Below are positions 13,149 to 22,292 of a stretch of 64,000 nt of DNA, piece after piece. The translations under genes were made by a program, and so were the position numbers. The DNA lies in assembly GCA_001599935.1 (NCBI GenBank), contig BCIJ01000002.1, positions 704,783 to 768,782 of the forward strand, read 5' to 3'. The first letter of the stretch is position 1. Every line of letters begins with the position of its first letter. The notes under the pieces are model-generated. The model made no database searches. It saw nothing but the letters and a program-made list of their open reading frames with translations, and was not told the origin of the DNA. Source of the stretch: Holtermannia corniformis. Its lineage: Eukaryota; Basidiomycota; Tremellomycetes; Holtermanniales.

Positions 13149-13290
13149 GGAGATGGACACGTATAGTGTTAAGCGTGCTTGGGGTTAGTGCGAGTGAAAC
13201 GCCGCACATCTCCGGCTCAAGGCTGACGTGTCCCTCTCCTTCAGCACCGTCTGAAGCAACCACGGCAGCTGTAGCAAGAAGCCGAAAGCG
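13149..13290 (+). repeat. Split direct repeat A1 (left terminus of the Ngaro element)
   Basis: This 142-bp sequence recurs at 18102-18243. Its start, with the adjoining CC of the core, reads CCGGAGATG (13147-13155). The inverse, CATCTCCGG, lies at 13207-13215, giving a short inverted pair near the terminus. The Gag ATG follows 13 bp after A1. Confidence 0.9.
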
Positions 13291-13303
13291 TGTCTGATCT
13301 ACG

Positions 13304-14848
13304 ATGCCTCCTAAGCAGCCGGCCGCGAAGAAGGCAGTCTCGACACCGGCCGCGGCACTCGACGTCAGCACGCCGCATGATCAGCAGCAAGTGGAAGATG
13401 ACATCGGCGATCTCACGCAAGAAGAGGCAGACGCGATCGCCGCGAGCATCCGTTCTCAGCGTCTCGAAGCCCTGCAGGGTGGCGATCCCCAATTCGGGCA
13501 GCAATCGGGATCGCTGCTGGGTTCTGCGCTCGATCTCCCGCGCGCCCGTCCTCCAGTGGGAAGTGCTAACCCCCTCGCCACCGGCTCAGGCACCGGCACC
13601 GCACCGACCGGCGAGACTTCCGCGCTGCAACAGCAGTCCAAAGGCAAAGAGCGCGCTCCCGACCTGGTCAAGATGCCACCTGCCGTCAGCCAGTACCTCA
13701 ACTGGATGAAGACCGCCGACCCGGCGACCGCCGCGAAAGTGCGTGTTTTCCTCGCCCAAGAAGAGCAACTAGCATCGGCAGCACACAAGTCCGCCGGCAT
13801 TAGCAAGACGCCGGCTACAAAGTCGGCCACCAAAGCCTCTACGACACCGTCTCAGCATCGCTCCGACCCCCTGTCCGCGCTGCGCGAAATTTTGGCACCC
13901 AATGTCAACCTCGAGATCGCGAACGACGAACCAATCTTTCGCGCGAACACATTGCCAGAGGATACCACCATCCTCCCGTGCGCCAAGGTCATGCGCAAGG
14001 TGCGCACACGGGAACATGTCCCGCTCTGGCATTTCACCGAGGAAGGCGTGCGCAGGGGCCAAGCTGAGTATGCAAAGGCACCCAAAGACGGTGTGCAGGC
14101 CCTGCTGGAGCGCGACGAGCTCCTGCCACCCAGGCGGTCCGACCGCGATTTGACTTACCTCGAGTTTGCGCAGAGCGCGAACCTCTACTTGCGCTGCCTT
14201 CGGCAAGAGTCCCGCACACCTGCGCAAGAAGACGAAGTCGAGGCGTGGGAGTCCCACTTCGACGCCATCCTCGGCCACCGCCTTATCAGCTCACAGTGGT
14301 CGACCTTGGCGTTGTACAACGATCTCAAGCGCGCCCAGTACCACCAGCTGCCTTTCCCACGCCCCGACCCGAGCATGTGGTGGACCAAGACTTGGGATCA
14401 AGCCAACGAGACCATTCGCCAGGAAGCCTTCCAACAGGCAATCCAAGCCAGCGTCCTCTCCATGGTCAAGACCGCCCGTCCGGGCCAGAACCAGCACACA
14501 CCGCACACGCCCGCTAGCGGCTCAACGCAGCCGAACCCTCGCAAGAGGCCCTTTCCAGGAGACACCGCTGCTCCCCGCCGTAGCGGTGTCTGCATCGTGT
14601 GCGGAAGCCGTGAACCCCACAACGTGCGCGAATGTCGCAAACCCTTGGCAGACGGCAGCGGCAACGGCTATGCGACACGCACAAGCACCGGCGACCTCGT
14701 CAAGCGCAACGACCCCAGCACTCAGCTCTGCCCGCGCTTCAACATCGCCCAAGGTTGCCACCTCGCCCAGTGCCGCTTCACCCACAACTGCACTCTGTGC
14801 GGCTCGACTGAGCACCCTGCTCAGGCGTGCCACCACGCCACCAACTAA
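13304..14848 (+). CDS. gag: Ngaro ORF1: Gag-like protein with zinc knuckles
   Basis: A single-exon ORF of 514 residues, starting 13 bp after repeat A1 and in the same strand order as the polymerase genes. The N-terminal two thirds is hydrophilic and helical without a recognisable enzyme domain, as expected of a nucleocapsid/capsid protein. The C-terminus has three Cys/His clusters: CIVCGSREPHNVREC (CX2CX5HX4C), a CCCH-like CX8CX4CX3H, and CTLCGSTEHPAQAC (CX2CX5HX4C). These should bind the element RNA. It ends in TAA at 14846-14848. The RT frame is already open across this point in the +1 frame, so RT may be made by frameshifting, re-initiation or splicing. Confidence 0.85.
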   Translation: MPPKQPAAKKAVSTPAAALDVSTPHDQQQVEDDIGDLTQEEADAIAASIRSQRLEALQGGDPQFGQQSGSLLGSALDLPRARPPVGSANPLATGSGTGTAPTGETSALQQQSKGKERAPDLVKMPPAVSQYLNWMKTADPATAAKVRVFLAQEEQLASAAHKSAGISKTPATKSATKASTTPSQHRSDPLSALREILAPNVNLEIANDEPIFRANTLPEDTTILPCAKVMRKVRTREHVPLWHFTEEGVRRGQAEYAKAPKDGVQALLERDELLPPRRSDRDLTYLEFAQSANLYLRCLRQESRTPAQEDEVEAWESHFDAILGHRLISSQWSTLALYNDLKRAQYHQLPFPRPDPSMWWTKTWDQANETIRQEAFQQAIQASVLSMVKTARPGQNQHTPHTPASGSTQPNPRKRPFPGDTAAPRRSGVCIVCGSREPHNVRECRKPLADGSGNGYATRTSTGDLVKRNDPSTQLCPRFNIAQGCHLAQCRFTHNCTLCGSTEHPAQACHHATN

Positions 14849-16745
14849 GTCCCCGCTTCGGGGACGGGCCTGGTACGAGGCCCTGCAATCGCTAAACGTC
14901 CGCTCTTTCGACGACGTACCACACCTGATCGACTTCGGCGCGCAGATCGGCGTGCCGCCGATCAAATCCAACTTCCACCCGCCCAACCACGCCTCTGCCC
15001 GCGACAACCCGGTCGCGCTCCATCAGATCCTCGAACGCGAGTTCAGTCTCGGGCGGCTGGTCGGTCCTCTCAGCTCCGACGAGGTCCAGCGCCTCATCGG
15101 ACCTTTCCACACGTCGCCGCTCGGTCTCGTCCCGAAGAAAGCCAGCTACCGCATGATCCAGGACTTCTCGTTCCCTCGTGACGGCTCGCGCGCTTCGATA
15201 AACGACGCGATCGATAGCGACGACTACCCAACCGAGTGGGATGGATTCCAAGTCATGCGCGAGATGGTGAGTTGCCTGTCCTCTCCTCAACATCACGGGC
15301 ACGGCGTGGTGCCCGCCGCCTCGACTGTGGGATCTTGCCGCAGCTGCTGCGGGTGCTTGCCGCAGCAGGGGAAGGGATGCTTGCCTTCCTTCGACACGCG
15401 GGCGCTCCGCCGCGCGGGTGGGCGCGTTCGGCCACCTCGGCATTGAGCCGGGTTCTTGCCGGCTCAACTGCTGCCTGCTTGCTAGTTGCTTGCTGCTTGC
15501 TCGCTTGCTCGTTGTCCGCCCGCTGGTGTTGACTTTACCTCAGATATTGCACGCTCCGGCCGGTGCCACCGCTTGCGTCCTCGACGTCCAAGACGCCTTC
15601 CGGCTCATACCGCTCCACGACAACCAGCTCCCCGGCACCGTCATACGGCTGCCAGGCGACGACTCCTTTGCGCTCGACACACGCCTAGCTTTCGGCTGCC
15701 GCTCTGCACCAGGAGTCTGGGGCCGGGTCGCCGACGCGCTAGTCGCCATCATGCTCAAGTCGTTCCCTGCCTGTCGCATCGCCAAGTGGGTGGACGACAT
15801 TGCGTTCGTTCGATACCCTGGCTCGCTAGTCTCGCTCACACAGATCACCAGGCTCTGGGACAGCCTCGGCGTTCCACATGCGCCGGGCAAGCTACTGGAT
15901 TTCAGCTCAGCCTTTCCCTATCTCGGGCTCAGCTGGAATCTGGCCGATAGGACAGTTCACGTACCGCCCAACAAGGTCACCAAGCTCGTGACCAAGCTGC
16001 TCCCGTTCAATGACCAGCGCCGTCACAAACGGAAGGACGTCGAAAGTTTGCTGGGCTCGCTCAACCATTACTCCATGGTCATAGCTTGCTCGAGGCCACA
16101 CCTATCGGGTAAGTGATCTGAAGCCTCTAGTCCCACATACCAACACCGCTAGCCTTTGGTCACTTCCTGCGGTCCTTCCCGCAAGACAAACCCTTCGCCA
16201 CGCGTTTTCCTCCTCACTCACTCATGACTGAGGCGCGCTGGTGGTTGGCCGAACTACACCGCTGCGCCCCGCTGAAGATCGAGGCGCCAAAGCCACCGAC
16301 ACCGCTCATCACCTACGTCGACGCGAGCTCTAGCTTCGGCATAGGCATAGTGTTCGGTGAGGCTGAGAGCTGGTGGCGGTGGCGCCTTCCACTACCAGCA
16401 TCTCACGACATCGGGTGGGGCGAGGCGGCGGCTATCGAGATTGCGATCCACCTGCAACTTCTTCTCGGCACAACTCATGCAGCCATCCAAGTCCTCTCCG
16501 ACAACCAAGGCGCACTGCTGGCTTTTCGCAAGCAGCGCTCCCGCAACCCTCCGGCCAACGACAGCATCGCCAGGTCACTCGAAGCACTCTTCGCTGCTGA
16601 ATGCACCTTGGACGTCGCCTACATCGCGTCCGAATCAAATCCTGCCGACCCAGCCTCCCGCGGCCACCGCACTCGACCGCATCAGCTTCCCAAGGTGCCA
16701 CTTCCAACCGCTCTATCTCTCGTCCTGCTCCCGCAGGATGAGTGA
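14849..16745 (+). CDS. Ngaro ORF2: reverse transcriptase-RNase H, with two introns
   Basis: The frame is +1 relative to Gag and open across the Gag stop, with no early ATG, so 14849 is a nominal start. Exons are 14849-15266, 15544-16108 and 16153-16745. RT motifs include GLVPKKASYRMIQDFSFPRDG (exon 1), then DVQDAFRLIPLH, FGCRSAPGVWGRV and the catalytic WVDDIAF box (YxDD equivalent), followed by FPYLGL. RNase H follows with ITYVDASSS, a conserved acidic GEAAAIE, LSDNQGAL and IASESNPADPASRG. Intron 1 (15267-15543, 277 nt, GTGAGT...CAG) and intron 2 (16109-16152, 44 nt, GTAAGT...TAG) both restore the frame across conserved domain sequence. The stop overlaps the recombinase start in ATGAGTGA. Confidence 0.88.
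15267..15543 (+). other. 277-nt intron inside the retrotransposon RT gene
   Basis: The donor GTGAGT follows codon ATG (phase 0) and the acceptor is CTCAG. The intron contains a CTTGCTNGC-like low-complexity run (about 15477-15515). Reading through it would separate RT blocks with unrelated sequence and a stop at about 15446. Confidence 0.75.
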
Positions 16746-18030
16746 TTCGAGCCAAAGGGGAGGACCGCGGCGGCTGGTGGGGGGTGTGCGCCAGAAGTCT
16801 CGTGGGGCGTCGCCTAGAGCGGTCGATGTCCCTCGAACCCAGACTCCTGCCCGTACATCTTCCAACCAACCTCCGTCCCCGGCGTTAGTCACCGGGCCCC
16901 AGGTCAAACGACTACAAATTCGGGATGCCACACCCGCCCACGAACGACTGTTCAAATACGCTCCTCGCTTCGACGAAGCCACCTCCCGCTTCCCATCCCA
17001 CCTGGTCAACACCGATCAAATGCGCGCTCTACTTCAAGCCGGTATGCCCAAGTCCACGCGTGCTAGCATCGGCTCTGGCCTCACGCGCTTCCTCAATTAC
17101 GCCGCTAGCCTTCGGGTCGACCCCGTCAGGATCTGGCCAGCCGAGGAACTCATGATCCTGGGGTTCATTCTCGACCTTGCCGGCCAACTCTCCGGCGAGA
17201 CGATCAGCCACTACGTCGCCGCTGTCAAGAAATGGCACGCCGTGCATGGTATGCCGTGGCTAGCAGACACTCCCCGGGTCCGCCTCGCAATCCAAGGTGC
17301 CAAGACAATCGGCCCGCCAAAGCAGCCGAAGCGACCACCAGTGACAACCCACCAACTCACTCTCATTCGCGCCTTCCTGCATCCCACAGCGAACGGAACG
17401 CACGCAGCAGTCTGGGCTTGCGTGCTCGCGGCTTTCTGGGGTTGCGCGCGCCTTGGCGAGCTGTTGCCACATGACGCCAACCCGTTCTCGCCGCAACGGC
17501 ACCCGATCGTGCGGTCTCTGCGACGTACAACCAATGATCGCGCGTTCGCCTTTCATCTTCCCTGGACGAAGACAACAAAACTCGTCGGAGCCGACGTCGC
17601 GCTTGCCGACCGCAACGGCTTGCTCGATCCCTCGCACGCTCTCCGCTTCCACATCTCTAAGAACCAGCTGCAGCCCGACGATCATATCTTCGCCCACCGA
17701 GTCCTGGGTACCGTCGTGCCACTCACTCGACAGGTACTCATGTCCACAGTCAATGACGCTCTCGCCCAGGCACGATCCGAACCTATCTTCGGGCATAGCT
17801 TCCGAATTGGCGGGGCCAACGAGTATCTTCGCCAGGGTCTCTCGCCTGAGTCAGTCAAGCTACTGGGTCGCTGGACCTCCGACACCGTGTACGAGTACGT
17901 CCGGAATCACGCAGAGTTGCTGGCTGCGACCCAGACAAAGGTGCGCGTTCTCTCTCTTCTCTGGGCTCGTCGCCGGCGACACGGGCTTCGCCCTCGGTCC
18001 TCACACGCTGGGGCCATCGCCGGCACGTGA
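16738..18030 (+). CDS. Ngaro ORF3: tyrosine recombinase/integrase
   Basis: A 430-residue ORF whose ATG overlaps the RT-RNase H stop (ATGAGTGA), implying coupled expression. The C-terminal catalytic domain shows the YR signature: Arg in CARLGEL (about residue 238), the HxxR box GHSFRIGG (His353, Arg356), the helix LGRWTSDTV, and a Tyr at 385 or 387 in VYEYVR as nucleophile. The N-terminal part (about 90-210) looks like the SAM-like core-binding domain (MRALLQAG through SHYVAAVKKWH). It would insert the circular cDNA at short core sites, here AAGCC. The last 17 bp overlap repeat B1. All key catalytic residues are present, so the protein may be active. Confidence 0.9.
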   Translation: MSDSSQRGGPRRLVGGVRQKSRGASPRAVDVPRTQTPARTSSNQPPSPALVTGPQVKRLQIRDATPAHERLFKYAPRFDEATSRFPSHLVNTDQMRALLQAGMPKSTRASIGSGLTRFLNYAASLRVDPVRIWPAEELMILGFILDLAGQLSGETISHYVAAVKKWHAVHGMPWLADTPRVRLAIQGAKTIGPPKQPKRPPVTTHQLTLIRAFLHPTANGTHAAVWACVLAAFWGCARLGELLPHDANPFSPQRHPIVRSLRRTTNDRAFAFHLPWTKTTKLVGADVALADRNGLLDPSHALRFHISKNQLQPDDHIFAHRVLGTVVPLTRQVLMSTVNDALAQARSEPIFGHSFRIGGANEYLRQGLSPESVKLLGRWTSDTVYEYVRNHAELLAATQTKVRVLSLLWARRRRHGLRPRSSHAGAIAGT

Positions 18031-18101
18031 CCCGTGTTCTCTCGAACCGCGCCCAAACTCTAGCTGACTCGGCGTCCCAGGCGAGCACGCAAGCCCAAGC
18101 C
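18014..18101 (+). repeat. Split direct repeat B1
   Basis: This 88-bp sequence recurs at 18441-18528. It overlaps the end of the recombinase ORF and abuts A2, which forms the internal B1-A2 junction with the shared AAGCC at 18097-18101. Confidence 0.9.
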
Positions 18102-18243
18102 GGAGATGGACACGTATAGTGTTAAGCGTGCTTGGGGTTAGTGCGAGTGAAACGCCGCACATCTCCGGCTCAAGGCTGACGTGTCCCTCTCCTTCAGCAC
18201 CGTCTGAAGCAACCACGGCAGCTGTAGCAAGAAGCCGAAAGCG
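18102..18243 (+). repeat. Split direct repeat A2
   Basis: Second copy of the 142-bp A repeat, apparently identical to A1 at 13149-13290. It is followed by about 197 bp of element-specific sequence before B2. Confidence 0.9.
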
Positions 18244-18440
18244 CCCGCCATCCCTCCCTTTCAGCTTTCCTTTTGCGCCTTAGACGCGCTCCTGTGTAGC
18301 CCTCGTTTCCTTCACCTTCATCGTGTACAGTCTCTCGATCTCGCAAAAGCAATCGCACCGCAGCGACAACCTCTGTTGATTGTACCCTCCGTGTATATGA
18401 ATGGACGCTAGCCTCTCTCCTTTGTCCGTGCCCACCCGCC

Positions 18441-18528
18441 CCATCGCCGGCACGTGACCCGTGTTCTCTCGAACCGCGCCCAAACTCTAGCTGACTCGGC
18501 GTCCCAGGCGAGCACGCAAGCCCAAGCC
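18441..18528 (+). repeat. Split direct repeat B2 (right terminus of the Ngaro element)
   Basis: Second 88-bp copy of B, ending in AAGCC at 18524-18528, where the element meets host DNA. The host permease start lies 343 bp further on. Confidence 0.9.
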
Positions 18529-18871
18529 CTAATTACAGTAGCGTCACAATTCGCCAGCGCGCGACCGCATGAGCACCGTCCACCTTGGCGCTCAGCGGAT
18601 CCAAGGTAACAGGTGCCTGGAGACTGTGCATCGGCTTGTCTGGACCGTTGGCGTGCTAGAGGTTCGCTGCCCATTGGCAAGAATGCGAGATGACAAGAGC
18701 ACGTTGCGCGTTTGGATGGGCCGTGTGCGCTAGTACACGCCATGGTTTGCCAGTCTAGAGTGCTTTGCGCCAAGGCAAGTGCTGTCGCCATCTTCGAGCA
18801 TGTAGCAAAGCATTGAGGTCTTAAGCACCAGTCACAGTGTCGACCTGCGCTTCACCCGCCTTGTCTCTACA

Positions 18872-20976
18872 ATGTCCAAGTCTGTTCATAGCGACGACAA
18901 GGGCGTCGTTTACGGCGACGACTACCCTACCGAAGTACGCCAGGTGCGGGTTGCTTCCTCGCTAGATGAGGAGCACCTCAACAAAGGCGGCGCAGCCGTC
19001 GAGGAGCATTCTCCCTTGGGCCAGACGTTTGGCTGGTTCAGTGTCATCTGCCTGAACCTGTCGCAGATGGTAAGCGGGTTCAGGAAGCTTGAAGCATTGC
19101 TGACTTAGGCAGATTGGTACAGGTGTATTCTCGACACCTGGATCCCTGCTTAAATCGCTTGGAAGTGTAGGGCTCGTTTTCATCTGTCAGTACGCCATCG
19201 GCTGCAGAATCACGCTCACTCGACAGACTGGGTTATCGGAGGTCTCATCGGATGGGCTGGTTTGGCTTACTACTTGGAACTCGGGTTGGTAGATGCAAGA
19301 GTCGACGTAGCTCGCGCTAACCCATCACAGCTCTTACTTTCCCAACCGTGCTGGTGCCGAGGTCGTGTACCTAGAGCAAGCATGGCGCAAGCCGCGCTAC
19401 TTTTTTCCCGCCGCTTTCGCGGTCAGTATCGGGCCTCGTGCATCGCTCACTGCTAACAGTCACAGGCATCCACAGTCATCACGTCGTTCAGTGCCAGTAA
19501 CTGTGTAGTCTTTGCCGACTACATCTTTTCCGCTGCTGGACACAAATCAACCGCTTGGGAGAGCAAGGGGGTCGCTGTCGCCGCCTACACTATCGCGTGC
19601 TTGTCCATTCTGCTTTCGACCAAGTGGTCTGCGCGTCTGTCGAACCTGCTCTCGGTCGTCAAGACGCTGCTCTTGATCTTCATTGCCATCACCGGCCTAG
19701 TCGTTCTCGGTGGCAAGACGCGCGTGGTCGACCCCAAGGCGAATTTCCGCGATGCGTTCAAGGGCACAACGTGGGTATAGGCGTACAGTCGTCGAAGTCT
19801 CACTAACTCGCGCAGTAACAACGGCAATAACGTCAGCACGGCCTTGACCAAGATCATCTTCAGCTATGCTGGCTGTTAGTGATCTGTTTGTCAAATGCCC
19901 CCAGCTGATCAAAGTAGGGAACAACGCGCACAACGTACTAAACGAGGTTCGCGGCGGGACCAAGACCCTCAAGTGGGCGTCTCCTGTCGCCCTCGCATTA
20001 GTCTTCGTACTCTACATGCTGGCCAACGTGGCGTACTTTGCGGCCGTACCTCTTGAAAAGATCCGCACGGGCGGCACGCTGGTTGCGGCCCAATTCTTCA
20101 AGGAGGTGTTTGGCGAGTACGCCGGTGCCCGTGTCCTTCCCGTCTTTGTGGCGCTCAGCGCGTTCGGTAACCTGAGTAAGTCGACTCTTGCACGCTTTAA
20201 CCAAGCTAACCAAGTTCAGTTGCTGTCGCAATCGGGCAGTCTCGCGTCATCCGCGAAGTCGCTCGTCAGGGTGTGCTGCCCTGGCCCACTTTTTGGACGA
20301 CGACTCGCCCTTTCAACTCGCCCGGAGGTCCCATCTTCCTCAAATGGGTACTGACCGTGATTGTCATCCTCGCCTTGCCGAAAGGTGACGCATTCACGTT
20401 TGTCGGTGAGTTGGTATGAAGGGTCAATCGCCGTAGGCTGACGTGCGCAGTCGATCTGCAATCGTACCCGTCGCAGCTATTTGCGCTGCTCAATGTCGTC
20501 GGCGTCTGGCTCATTCGGCGTCAGCGCAAGGCATCGGGCCTTGGTCGCGGCGAATACCAAGCGTGGAACATTGCGCTTGTCTTCAGCGTCGCCGTCTCGG
20601 CCTTCTTGCTTGTCATGCCACTCGTCCCACCCGCAAAGGGCATCTACGCAGGCGATGTTAGCTTCGTAAGTCGTCTATCCACCCCGGGCGACATTGACCA
20701 CTCAGTTCTACGCGACCTACGTGTTTGCCGGCCTCGGCATCATTGCCGTCTGCTGTGAGTCGTGCACCCGCGCATCGGTACCCTGCTGACCCATCAGTCC
20801 TGTACTGGTACTTTTGGTTCCACCTCTTACCCAAGTGGAAGGGCTTCACCTGGCGCGAAGAGGTCCTCATTTTGCAAAACGGCGAGCTCTCGAAGCACTT
20901 TGTACGTGATTATACCAAGGGCCAAGGTCCAAGCAGTCCTGGAAGCTCGAACGAGGATGATGTGCCGATGTTGTAA
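18872..20976 (+). CDS. LAT/MUP1-type amino-acid permease (APC superfamily), many introns
   Basis: A plasma-membrane amino-acid:H+ symporter of the L-type/methionine-permease group. The first exon (18872-19069) encodes a hydrophilic N-terminus followed by FGWFSVICLNLSQM. The next begins IGTGVFSTPGSLLKS, the family's TM1 signature. Later exons show SYFPNRAGAEVVYLEQAW (TM3 region), TSFSASNCVVFADY, the block NNVSTALTKIIFSYAGWNNA, then LNEVRGG and IREVARQGVLPWP. All are typical of MUP1-like permeases. The total is about 12 membrane segments with a short acidic tail ending EDDVPML. Introns are 40-60 nt and phase-consistent where checked. MUP1 recognises methionine, but the substrate here is inferred. 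A retrotransposon ends 343 bp upstream, within the likely promoter. Confidence 0.88.
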
Positions 20977-21056
20977 GCGTACAAGCGCAAAAGGGTTAAT
21001 GTGCAATGCGAATGTTGATCCGGTGCGCTGCTATGCGATACATACAAGATAAGCCC

Positions 21057-22196
21057 TTACATCTGATTCCGCTTCTTGGCCGTGCGCATATATGGCCGCA
21101 AGAGCCACTCGACGTCGGCCTCGGTTTGGTCGATGGTCCCTTGTCGGATCTCATACGCTGCGAGAGTCAGACGCGCATGCAAGGGCCAAGCAGACCCACG
21201 CTTTGCCTCGAACCGCGGCCCCACTTCGGCCAACTGAATGTCCTTGTGCGTGTTCTTGACAAAGACGTGATGCCTGCAGAGTGAGCGGGCTCCCGATCGG
21301 ACCATCAAACCTACCGAAAGCTGATAAAGTCGGCATCGTTGGCAAAAGTCATCACTCGCTTGCTGTCTTCCTTCGGCACGGGGAAGAGAGCTTTGAGAAT
21401 GCCCGACACTCGCTCGCCGAGCTGGGTGCTAAAGTTTTCAAAGATCAACTGGGGATACTGCTCCGAGACTGTGGAAGTTGCGTGAGAGGTGATGTCGTGT
21501 CGGAGGGTGACGTTGTGAAGGGTCAGGGAGAGGGTTGGACCGTGTGGGAGATGGGTGATGAGCATGGCGTCTGCGACGTTCAGAGTTGCGTCTCGCTGTC
21601 GCATCGCGTCACACACCTGGGACACCGCGGTGTTCATGCACCATGACTAGATCCGTCACATCGTTCGCCCGGCAGGCTTCCACAAGCTCCTTGACGACAT
21701 AGTTTCCTCGATTGATCCTGTACGAGTTGGGGAACACCAATCGTAGTTCCTGCATTCTGTGAGCTTGTTTCCTCGCACATTGGCGATTTCACCTTTGAAA
21801 ACTGCAGCAGCCTCGAGGATGGGTCTCGACTCGTAGTGATCACAATCTTGGGATCGTATGTGCCCACTTTGGCATACTCGTCGTCGATATGGCTCTTTGG
21901 GTCTGTTAAGACGTCAGCTCGGGTTCAAGAGCTCGGCACGCTGCACCGACCCGTCTGCGCCTCATCCAATACAAGGTTTTTCCCGCCCATCAACCGAGCT
22001 TCGTTTCGCAGCTCGGTCGGCAGTTGTTTGCCCGCCGCAAGGGCATCTTTGATCTGCTGCTTGCGATCAAAAATCTGCCGCTCCTGAGCCTCTTTCGACT
22101 TTTTATAGATGTATTCGCGGCGTTCGCGCGTTTGCCGACGAATCTGAGGCAGATTGTCAGTCCCATTCCAGCATAAGGCGCTGCGAAACCCACCAT
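21057..22196 (-). CDS. IMP4: IMP4, U3 snoRNP Brix-domain protein; first exon is ATG only
   Basis: An 18S pre-rRNA processing factor of the SSU processome. After splicing the protein starts MIRRQTRERREYIYKKS, matching the conserved IMP4 N-terminus. The Brix domain shows DPKIVITTSRDPSSRL, VFPNSYRINRGNYV, HLPHGPTLSLTLHNV, HPQLIFENFS-like text, FPVPKEDSKRVMTFAN and ADVEWLLRPYM. Exon 1 is only the ATG (22194-22196), followed by a 50-nt intron (22144-22193, GTGGGT...CTCAG). Exon 2 is 21951-22143 and the next intron is 21903-21950; further short introns follow. The stop is TAA at 21057-21059. It lies 96 bp downstream of PMT1 on the same strand, so its promoter must be very short or overlap the PMT1 3' end. 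Confidence 0.92.
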
Positions 22197-22292
22197 GATG
22201 TACGAAGGCAAGCGACAGTTGCAAGTGGAGAAATCTCGAGTGGCAAACCGGAAATCGTCGGGAACAAATACAGTCACGTGACATTGTATGCA

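Larger units (their letters stand above)
13149..18528 (+). mobile_element. Complete Ngaro-type (DIRS order) tyrosine-recombinase retrotransposon
   Basis: About 5.4 kb, bounded by split direct repeats in the order A1 (13149-13290), ORFs, B1 (18014-18101), A2 (18102-18243), B2 (18441-18528). The A copies are both 142 bp and the B copies both 88 bp, and each pair looks identical by eye. Three ORFs encode a zinc-knuckle Gag, RT-RNase H and a tyrosine recombinase. The pentamer AAGCC occurs at the left edge (13144-13148), at the B1/A2 junction (18097-18101) and at the right end (18524-18528). This fits integration of a circular B-A intermediate by recombination at a 5-bp core, with no target-site duplication. 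Split repeats with RT, RNase H and YR are the known hallmarks of Ngaro elements. Intact ORFs and identical repeats suggest recent insertion. Confidence 0.93.

Noticed and set aside
14166..14845. Open frame overlapping Gag in the +1 frame before its stop
   Set aside because: Arg/Ser/Pro-rich shadow of Gag. Only the part after the Gag stop shows RT conservation.
13149..18528. Alternative reading of the element as an LTR retrotransposon (Gypsy/Copia) or a Crypton
   Set aside because: No LTRs, protease or DDE integrase; the repeats are split and the integrase is a tyrosine recombinase. Cryptons lack RT.
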